DNA from: Ancylobacter dichloromethanicus
GTDB lineage: Bacteria > Pseudomonadota > Alphaproteobacteria > Rhizobiales > Xanthobacteraceae
Assembly (NCBI RefSeq): GCF_018390645.1
Contig: NZ_JAHBGC010000029.1
Coordinates: forward strand, 62,001-126,000
Reading direction: 5' to 3'
DNA length: 64,000 nucleotides
This document shows positions 1-10,115 of this stretch, one piece after another. Both the position numbers and the translations under genes were made by a program. The notes under the pieces were generated by a model. It did no database searches. It was not told the origin of the DNA and worked only from the letters and a program-made list of their open reading frames with translations. Within the stretch, counting starts at the first letter, position 1. The number at the start of each line of letters is the position of its first letter.

Positions 1-1
1 C

Positions 2-853
2 GCCCAGCAGGTGCTGGACGAAGGCGCGCGCGCCATCATCGGCCCGCTGTTCGCCCATTCGGTCGGCGCCGCCGGGCAGGTGGCGCGCCAGCGCGGCGTG
101 CCCCTGGTCGGCTTCTCCACCGACACCAACGTGGCGGCGCAGGGCGTCTATCTGCTCAGCTTCCTGCCGCAAACCGATGTCGACCGGGCGATCCGCTATG
201 CCGCCTCGCTCGGCCGGCGCTCCTTTGTCGGGCTGGTGCCGGACAACGCCTACGGATCGGTGGTCGAGGCCGCCTTCCGCGAGACCGTGCCCAAGGTGGG
301 CGGGCGCGTCATCGGGCTGGAGCGCTACGCGTCCGGCCAGTATGCGGAGGCCGCGCGCCGCCTCTCCGGCTCGGTGGCACAGGCGGACGCAGTATTCCTT
401 CCCGACGCCGCCGACACGGTGCCGCAGATCCTGCAGGCGATGACCGCCGCCGGCGCCTCCCTTTCCGGCAAGCAGCTCATCGGCACCGGGCTGTGGGACG
501 ATGCCAGGCTGTTCGGCAATCCGGCGGTGAACGGCGGCATCTTCGCCGCGCCCGACCCGGCCGGCTTCCGCGCCTTCGCCGCGCGCTACCGGGCGCGGTT
601 CGGCAGCGAGCCGGTGCGCACCACCACCCTCTCGCACGATGCGGTGTCGCTGATGGCGGCGCTGGTCAACAGCTATGGCGAGACCGGCATCACCGATGCG
701 GCGATCCAGAACCCCTCGGGCTTCTCTGGCGTCGATGGCATCTTCCGCTTTCGCGCCGACGGCACCAACCAGCGCGGGCTGGCGGTGATGCAGATCTCCG
801 GCGGCGCCACCCAGATCGTCAGCCCCGCCCCGCGCAGCTTCGCGCAGGGGTGA
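2..853 (+). CDS. Periplasmic substrate-binding-like protein, PBP activator type (5' partial)
   Basis: The reading frame is open from the first bases of the window, so the N-terminus and any signal peptide lie outside; about 283 residues are visible. The fold reads as a type I periplasmic binding protein (Leu/Ile/Val-binding family): an opening IIGPLF segment, alternating hydrophobic strands, and a C-terminal VDGIFRFRADG motif typical of this class. In related genomes a protein annotated as penicillin-binding protein activator or ABC transporter substrate-binding protein sits next to hemW, and the location matches. No transporter genes are adjacent, which favours an LpoA-like envelope role over amino-acid uptake; that is inference. 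It converges on hemW with a 9-base gap. Confidence 0.7.
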   Translation, partial: AQQVLDEGARAIIGPLFAHSVGAAGQVARQRGVPLVGFSTDTNVAAQGVYLLSFLPQTDVDRAIRYAASLGRRSFVGLVPDNAYGSVVEAAFRETVPKVGGRVIGLERYASGQYAEAARRLSGSVAQADAVFLPDAADTVPQILQAMTAAGASLSGKQLIGTGLWDDARLFGNPAVNGGIFAAPDPAGFRAFAARYRARFGSEPVRTTTLSHDAVSLMAALVNSYGETGITDAAIQNPSGFSGVDGIFRFRADGTNQRGLAVMQISGGATQIVSPAPRSFAQG

Positions 854-862
854 CGCGGGCCC

Positions 863-2038
863 TCACGCCGCCAGATCGGCGACGATGGCGTCGAGCACCG
901 GCAGGCCGAGCGCGGTGGCGCGCAGACGTTCGCCGGGAAGTTCGGCGATCATGCCCTCCTCCAGCAGCGCCGCGACCCGCACCGGATCGAACGCCCGGCC
1001 GGCAAGGCGGGCGAAGCGGGCGCGGTCGATACCCTCGGCGAGGCGCAGGCCCATCAGCAGATATTCGTCGGCCTGCTCGGCGCGGGTGAGCGGCTCGTCG
1101 ACGATCCCGCCGTGACCTTCCGCCTCGACGCGGGCCAGCCATGGCTCCGGCCCACGCTCGGTCGAGGTGGCGACGCGGCCCTCCGGCGTGTCGAGCCGTC
1201 CATGCGCGCCGGGGCCGAGGCCGGCATATTCGCCATAGCGCCAGTAGAGCAGGTTGTGCCGGCTCTCGGCGCCGGGGCGGGCATGGTTGGAAATCTCGTA
1301 GGCGGGCAGCCCGGCGGCGCTCGTGGTCTCCTGCGTCACGTCCCACAGGGCGCGGGCGACCTCGTCCCCCGGCACGATGAGCCGGCCGGCGCGGTGCAGC
1401 GCGGCGAAGGGCGTACCATCCTCGATGGTGAGTTGATAAAGCGAGAGATGCTCGCAGCCCTCATCGATGGCCCGGCCCAGTTCCCGCGCCCAGTCCTCCG
1501 GCTTCTGGTCCGGGCGGGCATAGATGAGGTCGAAGGAGACGCGCTCGAACGCCGCGCGCGCCACCGCCACCGCGCCCAGCGCCTCCTCAGCCGTGTGCAT
1601 GCGGCCGAGCGCCTTCAGCGCCGCATCGTCCAGCGCCTGCACGCCGAGCGAAACGCGGTTGACCCCCGCCGCGCGGTAGCCGCGGAAACGCCCGGCCTCG
1701 ACGCTGGTCGGGTTGGCCTCCAGCGTCACCTCGGCCCGCGCGTCGAGCGGCCAGGCGGCATCGATGGCGTCGAGGATCGCCCCGACCGTGCCCGGCTCCA
1801 TCAGCGAGGGCGTGCCGCCGCCGAAGAACACGCTCTCGGTGCGCCGCTGGCCGATGCGCGCCCGCGTATGGGCGATCTCGGCCCTGAAGGCGGCGACGAA
1901 GCGCGCCTGGTCGGGCGGGGCGTGGCGGACATGCGAGTTGAAGTCGCAATAGGGGCATTTGGCCTTGCAGAACGGCCAGTGCACATAGACGCCGAATCCG
2001 GGATCGGCCGGCGGCAACGCGGGCTTCCACTCAGTCAA
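863..2038 (-). CDS. hemW: HemW-type radical SAM protein (heme chaperone)
   Basis: HemW is a radical SAM protein related to coproporphyrinogen III dehydrogenase and is thought to deliver heme. With a TTG start at 2038 the product is 391 residues, close to the usual 380. The CxxxCxxC cluster motif (CKAKCPYC) is at residues 24-31, followed by a GGGTPS motif that contacts SAM. The extra upstream residues of the longest open frame run through rdgB and look non-coding. The TTG start overlaps the rdgB stop, suggesting translational coupling in an rph-rdgB-hemW operon. The start choice is moderately sure; the identity is strong. Confidence 0.9.
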   Translation of the reverse strand: MTEWKPALPPADPGFGVYVHWPFCKAKCPYCDFNSHVRHAPPDQARFVAAFRAEIAHTRARIGQRRTESVFFGGGTPSLMEPGTVGAILDAIDAAWPLDARAEVTLEANPTSVEAGRFRGYRAAGVNRVSLGVQALDDAALKALGRMHTAEEALGAVAVARAAFERVSFDLIYARPDQKPEDWARELGRAIDEGCEHLSLYQLTIEDGTPFAALHRAGRLIVPGDEVARALWDVTQETTSAAGLPAYEISNHARPGAESRHNLLYWRYGEYAGLGPGAHGRLDTPEGRVATSTERGPEPWLARVEAEGHGGIVDEPLTRAEQADEYLLMGLRLAEGIDRARFARLAGRAFDPVRVAALLEEGMIAELPGERLRATALGLPVLDAIVADLAA

Positions 2039-2696
2039 ATGTCGCCCCGAGGCAGGCCTGCGCCAGCGCCATGAAGGCGCGGGCGCGATGCGACAGGCCA
2101 CGGCCGAGCGGCGGCAGGCCGTGCTTCTCGGCACCGGTCATCTCGCCGAACGTGCGTGGATTGTCCTCGGGCTGACCATCCGGCTGAAACATCGGGTCGT
2201 AGCCGAAGCCGGCCGGGCCGCGCGGCGGCCACACCAGCGTGCCGTTCACCACGCCTTCGAAGTCCTCGACATGGCCATCGGGCCAGGCAAGGCACAGCGC
2301 CGAGATGAAATGGGCGCGGCGAAGGTCGGGCAGTTCCGCGCCGGCATCGCGCAGTTCCTCCTCGACGCGGGTCATCGCCGCCATGAAGTCCTTTTCCGGC
2401 CCGGCCCAGCGGGCGGTGTAGAGCCCCGGTGCGCCGCCGAGCGCGTCGACGCACAGGCCGGAATCGTCGGCGAAGGCGGGCAGCCCGGTGGCGGTCGCGG
2501 CGGCGACCGCCTTGATGCGGGCATTCTCGGTGAAGGTGAGGCCGGTCTCCTCCGGCTCGGGCAGGTCGAGTTCGCCCGCCGACACCGCGTCGATGCCATA
2601 GGGCGCCAGCAGGCCGCGCATCTCCTCCAGCTTGCCCGGATTATGCGTGGCGATGACGACGCGGCCTTCGAGCCGGCGGTGCGGGGCCGTGCTCAT
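2031..2696 (-). CDS. rdgB: XTP/dITP diphosphatase (RdgB/HAM1 family)
   Basis: Hydrolyses non-canonical purine triphosphates (XTP, dITP, ITP) to the monophosphate and pyrophosphate, keeping them out of DNA and RNA. The 221-residue protein has the family signature THNPGKLEE at residues 17-25, an [13 protein letters not shown] segment near residue 75 that carries the catalytic aspartates, and an FGYDP segment near the C-terminus. The start codon overlaps the rph stop in an ATGA arrangement, and the 3' end overlaps the hemW start. Confidence 0.95.
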   Translation of the reverse strand: MSTAPHRRLEGRVVIATHNPGKLEEMRGLLAPYGIDAVSAGELDLPEPEETGLTFTENARIKAVAAATATGLPAFADDSGLCVDALGGAPGLYTARWAGPEKDFMAAMTRVEEELRDAGAELPDLRRAHFISALCLAWPDGHVEDFEGVVNGTLVWPPRGPAGFGYDPMFQPDGQPEDNPRTFGEMTGAEKHGLPPLGRGLSHRARAFMALAQACLGATFD

Positions 2697-3406
2697 GCGA
2701 CGGCCAGCTTCTGCAGGTCGACCAGCTTGGCGACGCCCTTGCGGGCGAGACCGAGCATGGCGTTGAACTCATCCTCGGAGAAGGGCGTCTTCTCGGCGGT
2801 GCCCTGCACCTCGACGAAGCCGCCCGAGCCGGTCATGACGAAATTGACGTCAGTATGGGCCTCGGAATCCTCGGCATAGTCGAGGTCGAGGCGCGGCTCG
2901 CCGTCGACGATGCCGCAGGAGACGGCGGCGAGATGGTCGCGCAGCGGGATGGCGGGAAGCATGCCGCGCGCCTTCATCCAGCTCAGGCAATCGTAAAGCG
3001 CGATCCACGCCCCGGTGACGGAGGCGGTACGGGTGCCGCCATCGGCCTGGATGACGTCGCAATCCACCGTGATCTGGCGCTCGCCGAGCTTTTCGAGGTC
3101 GACCACCGCGCGCAGCGCGCGGCCGATCAGGCGCTGGATTTCCTGGGTACGGCCGGACGGCTTGCCGGAAGTGACCTCGCGGCGGGTGCGCTCATGGGTG
3201 GCGCGCGGCAGCATGCCGTATTCCGCCGTCACCCAGCCGCGCCCCTGCCCCTTGAGCCAGGGCGGCAGGCGTTCTTCCAGCGTGGCGGCCACCAGCACAT
3301 GGGTCTCGCCGAATTTCACCAGGCAGGAGCCCTCGGCATGGCGCAGCACGCCCCGCTCGAAGCTCACGGCCCGCATCTCGTCGGGAAGGCGGCGGGAAGG
3401 GCGCAT
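2693..3406 (-). CDS. rph: Ribonuclease PH
   Basis: A 3'-to-5' phosphorolytic exoribonuclease that trims tRNA 3' ends. The 237-residue length equals the family norm. The phosphate-binding segment [16 protein letters not shown] is at residues 84-99, followed by the [14 protein letters not shown] core. The ATG at 3406 is preceded by a good AGGAGAC ribosome-binding site; the same frame stays open far upstream through hrcA, but that part is antisense noise. It is the first gene of an rph-rdgB-hemW operon and is divergent from hrcA. Confidence 0.96.
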   Translation of the reverse strand: MRPSRRLPDEMRAVSFERGVLRHAEGSCLVKFGETHVLVAATLEERLPPWLKGQGRGWVTAEYGMLPRATHERTRREVTSGKPSGRTQEIQRLIGRALRAVVDLEKLGERQITVDCDVIQADGGTRTASVTGAWIALYDCLSWMKARGMLPAIPLRDHLAAVSCGIVDGEPRLDLDYAEDSEAHTDVNFVMTGSGGFVEVQGTAEKTPFSEDEFNAMLGLARKGVAKLVDLQKLAVA

Positions 3407-3598
3407 GCGGCAGGTCTCCTGAGCGGTGGGCGGGGACGCCCTATGGCCGGTCCTTGTAAGGGCGGCGCGGGCCGGGTGCAATCGCCGCAGGGCGGCGATG
3501 GGCGGGCCGGCAGGGCGGCGCAGCCTTGCACACGCCGCGCGATTGCCGAGATAATAGAGACCCGACGCACCGGGAAGCGACAAGGGACCGGCCCAGCG
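3407..3598. promoter_or_regulatory. Divergent intergenic region between rph and hrcA
   Basis: 192 bases that must carry promoters for both rph (minus) and hrcA (plus). I looked for a CIRCE inverted repeat (TTAGCACTC-N9-GAGTGCTAA), the known HrcA operator, and did not find one. No confident promoter hexamers can be named. Confidence 0.5.
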
Positions 3599-4699
3599 AT
3601 GCCTCTCGATCCATTTCTGTCCGCAAGCGCGCCCCAGCTCGCCCGGCTCGACGAGCGCTCGCGCGAGATTTTCCGGCAGATCGTCGAGACTTATCTGGCC
3701 ACGGGCGAGCCGGCGGGGTCGCGCAATATCTCCCGGCTCATTCCGATGACCCTGTCGCCGGCCTCGGTGCGCAATGTGATGGCGGACCTTGAAGCGGCCG
3801 GCCTCATCTTCGCGCCCCACACCAGCGCCGGGCGACTGCCGACCGAGCGCGGCCTGCGGTTCTTCGTCGACGCGCTGCTGGAGATCGGCGACGTCTCCGA
3901 GGACGAGCGCAATTCGATCGAGACCCAGGTGCGCGCCGCCGCCCGCGCCCAGACGGTCGACGGTGTGCTGGCGGAAGCCTCCAACCTGCTCTCCGGCCTG
4001 TCGCGCGGCGCCGGCGTTGTCACCGCCGGCAAGACCGATGTGCGGCTCAAGCACATCGAGTTCGTGCCGCTCGACCCCAGCCGGGCGCTGCTGATTCTGG
4101 TCTCCGAGGATGGCGAGGTCGAGAACCGGCTGGTGCCGCTGCCCAAGGGCCTGCCCGCCTCGGCGCTGGTGGAGGCGACCAACTTCCTCTCCTCGCTGAC
4201 GCGCGGACGCACGCTGGCGGAGCTGCGCACCGAGGTGGAGCGCACGCTGGCCGCCCGCCGCGCCGAGCTCGACGAGGTCACCGCCCGCGTGGTCGAGAGC
4301 GGCATGGCCAGCTGGTCGGGCGGCGAGAAAGCCGACCGGCGGCTGATCGTGCGCGGGCAGACCCGGCTGCTGCACGATCTCAGGGCGATCGAGGATCTGG
4401 AGCGGGTGCGGCTGCTGTTCGACGACCTGGAGGCCAAGCAGGAAGTGGTCGACCTGCTCGGCCGGGCCGAGGACGCGCAGGGGCTGCGCATCTTCATCGG
4501 CTCGGAGAACAAGCTGTTCTCGCTGTCGGGCTCCTCCACCATCGTGGCACCCTATCGCGACGGGCAGGGCCGGGTGGTCGGCGTGCTCGGCGTCATCGGT
4601 CCCACCCGCCTGAACTATGCCCGCATCGTACCCATGGTCGACTTCACCGCCCGCGTGGTGAGCCGTGTGCTTTCCGGCCCGGGGATTGACGCGGCTTGA
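3599..4699 (+). CDS. hrcA: Heat-inducible transcription repressor HrcA
   Basis: Repressor of class I heat-shock genes (groESL, sometimes dnaK) through CIRCE operators. The 366-residue product has an N-terminal winged-helix segment (about residues 15-80) with [18 protein letters not shown] and [13 protein letters not shown], followed by a HAGRLPTE-like [13 protein letters not shown] linker and a GAF-like core. The ATG at 3599 gives an N-terminus that aligns with the family. It is followed 79 bases later by grpE, the classic hrcA-grpE pairing, so both probably share transcription. Confidence 0.96.
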   Translation: MPLDPFLSASAPQLARLDERSREIFRQIVETYLATGEPAGSRNISRLIPMTLSPASVRNVMADLEAAGLIFAPHTSAGRLPTERGLRFFVDALLEIGDVSEDERNSIETQVRAAARAQTVDGVLAEASNLLSGLSRGAGVVTAGKTDVRLKHIEFVPLDPSRALLILVSEDGEVENRLVPLPKGLPASALVEATNFLSSLTRGRTLAELRTEVERTLAARRAELDEVTARVVESGMASWSGGEKADRRLIVRGQTRLLHDLRAIEDLERVRLLFDDLEAKQEVVDLLGRAEDAQGLRIFIGSENKLFSLSGSSTIVAPYRDGQGRVVGVLGVIGPTRLNYARIVPMVDFTARVVSRVLSGPGIDAA

Positions 4700-4778
4700 T
4701 TTTTGCGCTGTCCGTCCCGATATGGCGGGCGTCCGCGCGGCCCGCCGCCGGGCCTGTTCATTCTTCGACGAGGTATTC

Positions 4779-5399
4779 ATGAGCGACGAGAACCGCACTC
4801 CGGCTGACCAGCCCGAAATGGGCGATCAGGCTGTCGACGCCGAGCACGGCGCTGCGGACGCGCCGGACGACCTCGCCGCCCAGTTCGCGGCCGAGAAGGA
4901 GCGTCTGGAGGCCGAGATCGCCGCGCTCAAGGACAAGTTCCTGCGCGCCTTCGCCGAGGCCGACAATGTGCGCCGCCGCGCCGAGCGCGAGGTGGCCGAC
5001 GCCAAGGTCTACGGCATCACCGGCTTCGCCCGCGACGTCCTCACCGTCGCCGACGATTTCGATCGGGCGATAGGCGCCATCGACGCCGATTCGCGCGCCA
5101 AGGCCGAGGGGACGCTGAAGACGCTGCTGGAGGGCATCGACCTCACCGGGCGCGCCCTCATGCAGGCCCTGTCCAAGCATGGCGTGGCGCGGATCGAGGC
5201 GGAAGGCGCGAAATTCGACCCGAACATGCATCAGGCGATGTTCGAGGTGCCTACTACCGAGGTGCCGTCCGGCACCGTGGTCCAGGTGATCCAGCCGGGC
5301 TACAAGCTTGGCGAACGCGTGCTGCGCCCGGCGCTGGTCGGCGTCTCCAAGGGTGGCCCCAAGGCGGCGCCGGCGGAAGCCCCGGCCAACGAGGGCTGA
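4779..5399 (+). CDS. grpE: GrpE, nucleotide exchange factor of DnaK
   Basis: Cytoplasmic co-chaperone that releases ADP from DnaK. The 206-residue protein has an acidic, disordered N-terminus, a long helix (about residues 35-85) with [19 protein letters not shown], and the C-terminal beta domain with [12 protein letters not shown] and [16 protein letters not shown]. The ATG at 4779 has a GAGG ribosome-binding site. It ends just before a strong hairpin terminator. Confidence 0.96.
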   Translation: MSDENRTPADQPEMGDQAVDAEHGAADAPDDLAAQFAAEKERLEAEIAALKDKFLRAFAEADNVRRRAEREVADAKVYGITGFARDVLTVADDFDRAIGAIDADSRAKAEGTLKTLLEGIDLTGRALMQALSKHGVARIEAEGAKFDPNMHQAMFEVPTTEVPSGTVVQVIQPGYKLGERVLRPALVGVSKGGPKAAPAEAPANEG

Positions 5400-5424
5400 G
5401 TACACGGCGCAAGGCGGCCGGTAA

Positions 5425-5451
5425 AAAAGGGCCCCTGCAAGGGGCCCTTTT
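5425..5451. terminator. Bidirectional intrinsic terminator between grpE and the convergent secreted-protein gene
   Basis: A perfect 12-bp stem with a 3-base loop: AAAAGGGCCCCT, GCA, AGGGGCCCTTTT. The A run on one side and T run on the other let it end transcripts from both strands, as expected between two converging genes. Confidence 0.93.
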
Positions 5452-5477
5452 CGTTTGCGCTGCTCCACGCCGGCAGG

Positions 5478-6440
5478 TCAGCGCAGCGTGACTCCGTCGC
5501 GCAGGGCGCGCATGGCGCCGTAGTCGGCGTCGAAATTCTCCGTCGGCGCCACGCCGACCATGCGCAGATAGCCATTGCGGCCGAAGCTCAGCCACTGCGC
5601 CACCTTGACTGGCTGGTCGCTCTGCTGGTCCAGCGCGTTGCCGATCAGTTCGAAGCCGGGCTGACCGCCGACGCGAAGCGGACCGCCGCGCTCGATGCGC
5701 AGTTCCTTGATCCCCGGCACGCTCGATATCGCGCGCTTGGCGACGCCTTCGCGCTCGTCTTCGCGGATCTCGCCCGGCCCGACGGCAACGATGAAGAAGG
5801 ACTGGCTCTTCGGCTCGGTTTCACCCGCCTCGTCCTTGGTCAGCAGCACGGCGCTGGTACCGACCACCTTCATGACCGTGTAGCCGGCCAGATCGCGGAG
5901 GGTGAAGGGCAGCTTGGCGAGCATCTCCTCGGTACTCGGCGGGGCACGGAAGACCACCGTCTCGAGCGCCTTCTCGACCGTCGCGTCGGGGTAGCGGGCC
6001 GAGGCGGCCTCCGGGAACTGAACCGTTACCATGCCGGTCTGATCCTTGCCGCCGGCGATCAGGATCCATTTCTTCAGCGCCCCGGCGCCCACGGTCTGGA
6101 AACCCTTCAGCAGCAAGGCCGGCACGCCGTCAGCCAGCGTGACATCGCGCCGCTGCTCGACCGTGACGCCCTGCTTCTGCAGTTCCTCGGACGCGAAGTT
6201 CGCGGTGATCTCGGTATAGGCGCGCTTGGGCATCTCCAGAACCAGAATCGAGGCACTGGCGGCGCGATCCTGGAAGCCGGGCACACCCGGCACGGTCACC
6301 ATGCCCTCCGGCGGGACGATGCCGATCGTGCCGTCATTGGCGAAAATCGTCTTGGTCTGGGCGGAGGCGGGCAGGCCGAGCACAATCAGCGACAAAGCGA
6401 CGGCGGCAACAGAGGCGGCAAGACGGGCAACAAGGCGCAT
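5478..6440 (-). CDS. Exported protein of unknown function
   Basis: 320 residues starting at the ATG at 6440, chosen because it opens a clear Sec signal peptide: basic MRLVAR, a hydrophobic stretch to about residue 24, then a PASAQ cleavage site. The mature part has no motif I recognise; it is rich in short beta-like segments and ends YGAMRALRDGVTLR. It is probably periplasmic. It converges on grpE across the terminator at 5425, and alkB lies 53 bases upstream. Conserved proteins of this type exist in Rhizobiales without assigned function; I do not assign one. Confidence 0.8.
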   Translation of the reverse strand: MRLVARLAASVAAVALSLIVLGLPASAQTKTIFANDGTIGIVPPEGMVTVPGVPGFQDRAASASILVLEMPKRAYTEITANFASEELQKQGVTVEQRRDVTLADGVPALLLKGFQTVGAGALKKWILIAGGKDQTGMVTVQFPEAASARYPDATVEKALETVVFRAPPSTEEMLAKLPFTLRDLAGYTVMKVVGTSAVLLTKDEAGETEPKSQSFFIVAVGPGEIREDEREGVAKRAISSVPGIKELRIERGGPLRVGGQPGFELIGNALDQQSDQPVKVAQWLSFGRNGYLRMVGVAPTENFDADYGAMRALRDGVTLR

Positions 6441-6493
6441 TCGCAATCCTTCGAGCTTTCGGAAGCCGTAACTTGGCTCTTTCTGCGGGTTCA

Positions 6494-7135
6494 TCAAGGC
6501 GGAAATTCGCTCAGGCCGGCCCGATGCACCCGACGTAACGTCAGATTGATGCGGCCCGGCTGCCTCAGAACGGTGGAGGTCTCGGGAAACACCCGGTCGA
6601 TGCCGTGAAAGGCCAGCCGCGCCGGGCCCGCCAGCAGCAGCGCGTCGCCCGAGGCGAGCCGGAACGAGCGGGTAGGGTCCTTGCGCGCCGTGCCACCGAT
6701 GCGGAACAGGGCGGTGTCGCCCAGTGACAGCGACAGGACGGGAGCGGAAAATTCCTCCTCGTCGCGGTCCTGGTGCAGGCTCATCCGCGCGCCGGGCGCG
6801 TACCAGTTGATCAGGCATGCCTCCGGCGCCAGCGCCGTCCCCGCCAGTTCCGCCCAGGCGCGAATGAGCGCCGGCGGCATGGGCGGCCAGGCCTCGCCGG
6901 TCTCGGGATGCGTCGGCTGGTAGCGATAGCCGGCCACGTCCGACACCCAGCCGAGCCGGCCGCAGCTTGAGATGCGCACCGAGAACGGCTTTCCGGTACG
7001 CGGCATGCGCGGGGTGAACAGCGGTGCCTTGGCCAGAATCGCGCGCAGATCGGCCGCCAGCGACTCCTGCCCCGCCCGGTCCAGCCAGCCGGGCCAGTAG
7101 AGGCAGCCCGGCACGATCTCGATCGGCGCTTCCAT
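6494..7135 (-). CDS. alkB: AlkB-type Fe(II)/2-oxoglutarate-dependent DNA repair dioxygenase
   Basis: Removes methyl lesions such as 1-methyladenine and 3-methylcytosine by oxidative demethylation. The 213-residue protein carries the iron ligands H121 and D123 (LHQDRDE) and H177 (FHGIDR), and the 2-oxoglutarate-binding RINLTLRR (R195 and R201). NWYAPGARM before the HxD motif is typical of the family. A GTG two codons upstream (7141) is an alternative start. It lies 9 bases (3 with the GTG start) downstream of coaA and is probably cotranscribed. Confidence 0.95.
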   Translation of the reverse strand: MEAPIEIVPGCLYWPGWLDRAGQESLAADLRAILAKAPLFTPRMPRTGKPFSVRISSCGRLGWVSDVAGYRYQPTHPETGEAWPPMPPALIRAWAELAGTALAPEACLINWYAPGARMSLHQDRDEEEFSAPVLSLSLGDTALFRIGGTARKDPTRSFRLASGDALLLAGPARLAFHGIDRVFPETSTVLRQPGRINLTLRRVHRAGLSEFPP

Positions 7136-7144
7136 CGCCACTCT

Positions 7145-8104
7145 CTAGAGCTTCCTCAGCGAGACCAGTTCGACCTCGTGGTCGCCGCCCTTGCGCAGGA
7201 TGAGGTCGGCGCGCTGGCGGGTGGGCAGGATATTCTCGCGCAGGTTCACGAGGTTGATCGAGCGCCAGATGGCGCGGGCGGTGGCGTCGGCCTCGGCGTC
7301 GGTCAGGCTGGAATAGCGGTGGAAATAAGCCTTCGGGTCGCGGAAGGCCGTGCCCCGCAGGCGCATGAAGCGCTCCACATACCAGCGCTCGAGGATGGTC
7401 TCGTCGGCGTCGATATAGACCTTGAAGTCGAAGAAGTCGGAGACGAAGGGAATGCCCTTGCCGTCCTTGGGCGGGCGGCTGGTCTGCAGCACGTTCAGCC
7501 CCTCGACGATGAGGATGTCCGGCTGGTCGACCTCGACCATCGCGTTCGGCGTCACGTCATAGGCGAAATGGCTGTAGACCGGCGCCCGCACCGGGCGCCG
7601 CCCCGCCTTGATGTCGGTGAGGAAATGCAGCAGCGCCGGCAGGTCGTAGCTTTCGGGAAAGCCCTTGCGGCCCATCAGCCCTTCCTGCTCCAGCACGGCG
7701 TTGGGCAGGAGAAAGCCGTCGGTGGTGACCAGCGCCACCTTCGGCGTGTTCGGCCAGCGCGCCAGCAGCGCCTGCAGCACGCGCGCGGTCGTCGACTTGC
7801 CCACCGCCACCGAACCGGCGACGCCAATGATGTAGGGCATCTTGCCGTTCTGCTCGGGACCGAGGAATTTCTGCATCTGCCGGAACAGCTTCTGCGTCGC
7901 CCCGACATAGATCGACAGCAGCCGCGACAGCGGCAGGTAGATCTCCTCGATTTCGGGAATCGACAGGCGGTCATTGAGGCCCTGAAGCCTCTGTATTTCA
8001 TCCGCCATCAGCGGCTGGGGCGTGTCGGCACGCAAGGCCGCCCATTCGGCGCGGCTGAAATTGCGGAAGGGCGACAGCCCCGCACCGTCGAGCTTCAATT
8101 CCAT
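7145..8104 (-). CDS. coaA: Pantothenate kinase, type I
   Basis: Catalyses the ATP-dependent phosphorylation of pantothenate, the first step of coenzyme A synthesis. The 319-residue length is normal. The P-loop GSVAVGKST is at residues 97-105; a [20 protein letters not shown] segment and the late [25 protein letters not shown] blocks are diagnostic of CoaA. It is followed by alkB and preceded by hisE 132 bases away, matching the coaA-hisE-hisF linkage common in Rhizobiales. Confidence 0.97.
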   Translation of the reverse strand: MELKLDGAGLSPFRNFSRAEWAALRADTPQPLMADEIQRLQGLNDRLSIPEIEEIYLPLSRLLSIYVGATQKLFRQMQKFLGPEQNGKMPYIIGVAGSVAVGKSTTARVLQALLARWPNTPKVALVTTDGFLLPNAVLEQEGLMGRKGFPESYDLPALLHFLTDIKAGRRPVRAPVYSHFAYDVTPNAMVEVDQPDILIVEGLNVLQTSRPPKDGKGIPFVSDFFDFKVYIDADETILERWYVERFMRLRGTAFRDPKAYFHRYSSLTDAEADATARAIWRSINLVNLRENILPTRQRADLILRKGGDHEVELVSLRKL

Positions 8105-8236
8105 GGCAGCGTTTCCCGGCTCGCCCGGACATTCAAAGCGCCAAGCGTTGGTCGACCGTATACCACTTTAGGACGAGACGTGATACCGCCCGTTCGGGCG
8201 CGCCCTGCCGTGCCGCGCACGCCGCTCGTGGCGCTC

Positions 8237-8572
8237 TCAGCCCCTGGGACGAGACGCCTTTTCCTCAAGGCCGGACTGGTTCGTCCGGCGACCCAGTTCC
8301 GCATAGACGTCTTCCAGGGACACACCGCGCGCCTGAAGCAGCACGACCAGATGGTAGAGAAGATCGGCACTTTCGGAAACGACGGCTTTGGTATCGGACC
8401 CGACGGCGGCGAGCGCCGTCTCCACTGCTTCCTCACCGAGCTTCTGGGCGCATTTGGCGACGCCCTTGGCGATGAGCGAGCGCGTATAGGACCCCTCGCC
8501 CGCGCCGCTGGCCCGGAAGGCGACGATCGCGGCGAGGTCTTCCAGCGTGACGCGGGCGGGCGTGTCGTTCAT
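8237..8572 (-). CDS. hisE: Phosphoribosyl-ATP diphosphatase
   Basis: Second step of histidine synthesis, hydrolysing phosphoribosyl-ATP to phosphoribosyl-AMP. It is a stand-alone HisE of 111 residues (not fused to HisI) with the MazG-like metal-binding motif GEEAVET at 46-52 and SESADLLYH at 67-75. The ATG at 8572 overlaps the hisF stop as ATGA. It is the last gene of the his cluster here. Confidence 0.96.
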   Translation of the reverse strand: MNDTPARVTLEDLAAIVAFRASGAGEGSYTRSLIAKGVAKCAQKLGEEAVETALAAVGSDTKAVVSESADLLYHLVVLLQARGVSLEDVYAELGRRTNQSGLEEKASRPRG

Positions 8573-9384
8573 CGGCCGGCCTCCTCGATGTCGCCGCCGC
8601 CAAGACGAACCGGAAGCCCGGCCCCGGCGAGGGCGTCCTTGGCGGCACCGATGGTGAAGGTGCCGAAATGGAAGATGGAGGCCGCCAGCACCGCCGAAGC
8701 CCTGCCCTCGCGAATGCCGTCGACGAGGTGATCCAGCGTGCCGACGCCGCCGGAGGCGATGACCGGCACGCTCACCGCGTCGGAAATGGCGCGGGTGAGC
8801 TTCAGGTCGAAGCCCTCGCCGGTACCGTCGCGGTCCATCGAGGTGAGCAGGATCTCGCCGGCGCCGAGCGCCGCCACCTCCCTGGCGTAGCCCACCGCGT
8901 CGAGGCCGGTGCGGTTGCGCCCGCCATGGGTGAAAATCTCCCAGCGGTCGGGCTCGCCCTCGGCGGAGACCTTCTTGGCGTCGATGGCGACGACGATGCA
9001 CTGCTCGCCGAATTTTTCCGCCGCCTCGCGCACGAACGCCCGCCGGTTCACCGCCGCCGTGTTGATCGACACCTTGTCGGCGCCGGCGTTGAGCAGTGCG
9101 CGGATGTCCTCCACCGTGCGCACGCCACCGCCGACGGTGAGCGGCATGAAGCATTGTTCGGCAGTGCGGCTGACCACGTCGATCAGCGTGCCGCGTGCCT
9201 CGACACTGGCCGTGATGTCGAGGAAGCACAATTCGTCGGCGCCGGCGGCGTCATAGGCCTTGGCCGCCTCCACCGGATCGCCGGCGTCGCGCAGATCGAC
9301 GAATTTCACGCCCTTGACGACACGCCCGTCCTTGACGTCGAGGCAGGGGATGACGCGGACCTTGAGCATGGATGTCCCGCTCAT
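8569..9384 (-). CDS. hisF: Imidazole glycerol phosphate synthase subunit HisF (cyclase)
   Basis: With HisH it converts PRFAR and glutamine-derived ammonia to imidazole glycerol phosphate and AICAR. The 271-residue product has the [17 protein letters not shown] opening with the catalytic aspartate, the second aspartate region in a VAIDAK strand, and the [10 protein letters not shown] and [11 protein letters not shown] phosphate-binding loops of a (beta/alpha)8 barrel. The ATG at 9384 overlaps the hisA stop (ATGA); an ATG at 9369 would give the more usual MLKVR start and is an equally possible choice. Confidence 0.97.
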   Translation of the reverse strand: MSGTSMLKVRVIPCLDVKDGRVVKGVKFVDLRDAGDPVEAAKAYDAAGADELCFLDITASVEARGTLIDVVSRTAEQCFMPLTVGGGVRTVEDIRALLNAGADKVSINTAAVNRRAFVREAAEKFGEQCIVVAIDAKKVSAEGEPDRWEIFTHGGRNRTGLDAVGYAREVAALGAGEILLTSMDRDGTGEGFDLKLTRAISDAVSVPVIASGGVGTLDHLVDGIREGRASAVLAASIFHFGTFTIGAAKDALAGAGLPVRLGGGDIEEAGR

Positions 9385-10115
9385 GCCGGAAGCCCGGCGG
9401 CCAGCGCCAGCGCGGCGCGCGGATCGAGGCGCCCGTCGTAGAGCGCGCGGCCTGTAATGGCGCCCTCCAGCTTCGCCGCGCGCGGCTCCAGCAGCGCCTT
9501 CACGTCGTCGAGCGAGGCGAGGCCGCCAGAGGCGATGACGGGGATCGAGATGGCGTCAGCCAGCCCGATGGTGGCGTCGAGATTGAGGCCTTTCAACAGC
9601 CCGTCGCGGGCGATGTCGGTGTAGATGATGGCGGCGACGCCGGCATCCTCGAAACGCTGCGCCAGTTCCAGCGCGGTGAGGTCGCTCGTCTCGGCCCAGC
9701 CCTCCACCGCCACGCGCCCGTCCTTGGCGTCGAGACCCACCGCCACCCGCCCGGGAAAGCGGCGCGCCGCCTCCTTCACGAAGGCCGGGTCGCGCACCGC
9801 CGCGGTGCCGAGAATGACCCGGGTGATGCCCTTTTCCAGCCAGTCCTCGACCCGGGCGAGGTCACGTATGCCGCCGCCGAGCTGCACCGGCATGCCGACA
9901 GCTTCGAGAATCCGTTCCACCGCGGCCGCGTTCACCGGCTGGCCGGCAAAGGCGCCATCGAGGTCGACGATGTGCAGGTAGCGGAAGCCCTGCGCCTCGA
10001 ACTGCGCCGCCTGCTGCGCGGGATCGTGGTTGAAGATGGTGGCGCGTGCCATGTCGCCCTGCTGCAGGCGCACGCACTTGCCGTCCTTGAGATCGATGGC
10101 GGGAAAGAGGATCAC
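9381..10115 (-). CDS. hisA: ProFAR isomerase HisA
   Basis: Isomerises ProFAR to PRFAR in histidine synthesis. With the GTG start at 10115 the protein has 244 residues, as expected, and begins [16 protein letters not shown]. The catalytic aspartates fall at D8 and D129, with YTDIARDG at 165-172. The GTG overlaps the hisH stop (GTGA). The frame continues far upstream without a better start, but that part is shadow of hisH. Confidence 0.97.
   Translation of the reverse strand: MILFPAIDLKDGKCVRLQQGDMARATIFNHDPAQQAAQFEAQGFRYLHIVDLDGAFAGQPVNAAAVERILEAVGMPVQLGGGIRDLARVEDWLEKGITRVILGTAAVRDPAFVKEAARRFPGRVAVGLDAKDGRVAVEGWAETSDLTALELAQRFEDAGVAAIIYTDIARDGLLKGLNLDATIGLADAISIPVIASGGLASLDDVKALLEPRAAKLEGAITGRALYDGRLDPRAALALAAGLPA

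Noticed and set aside
3407-3598. Searched for a CIRCE operator near hrcA
   Set aside because: No TTAGCACTC/GAGTGCTAA-type inverted repeat present.
3407-4798. Upstream extension of the rph frame on the minus strand to 4798 (about 460 extra codons)
   Set aside because: It runs antisense through all of hrcA, has no family features, and the real rph start at 3406 has a good ribosome-binding site and the normal length.
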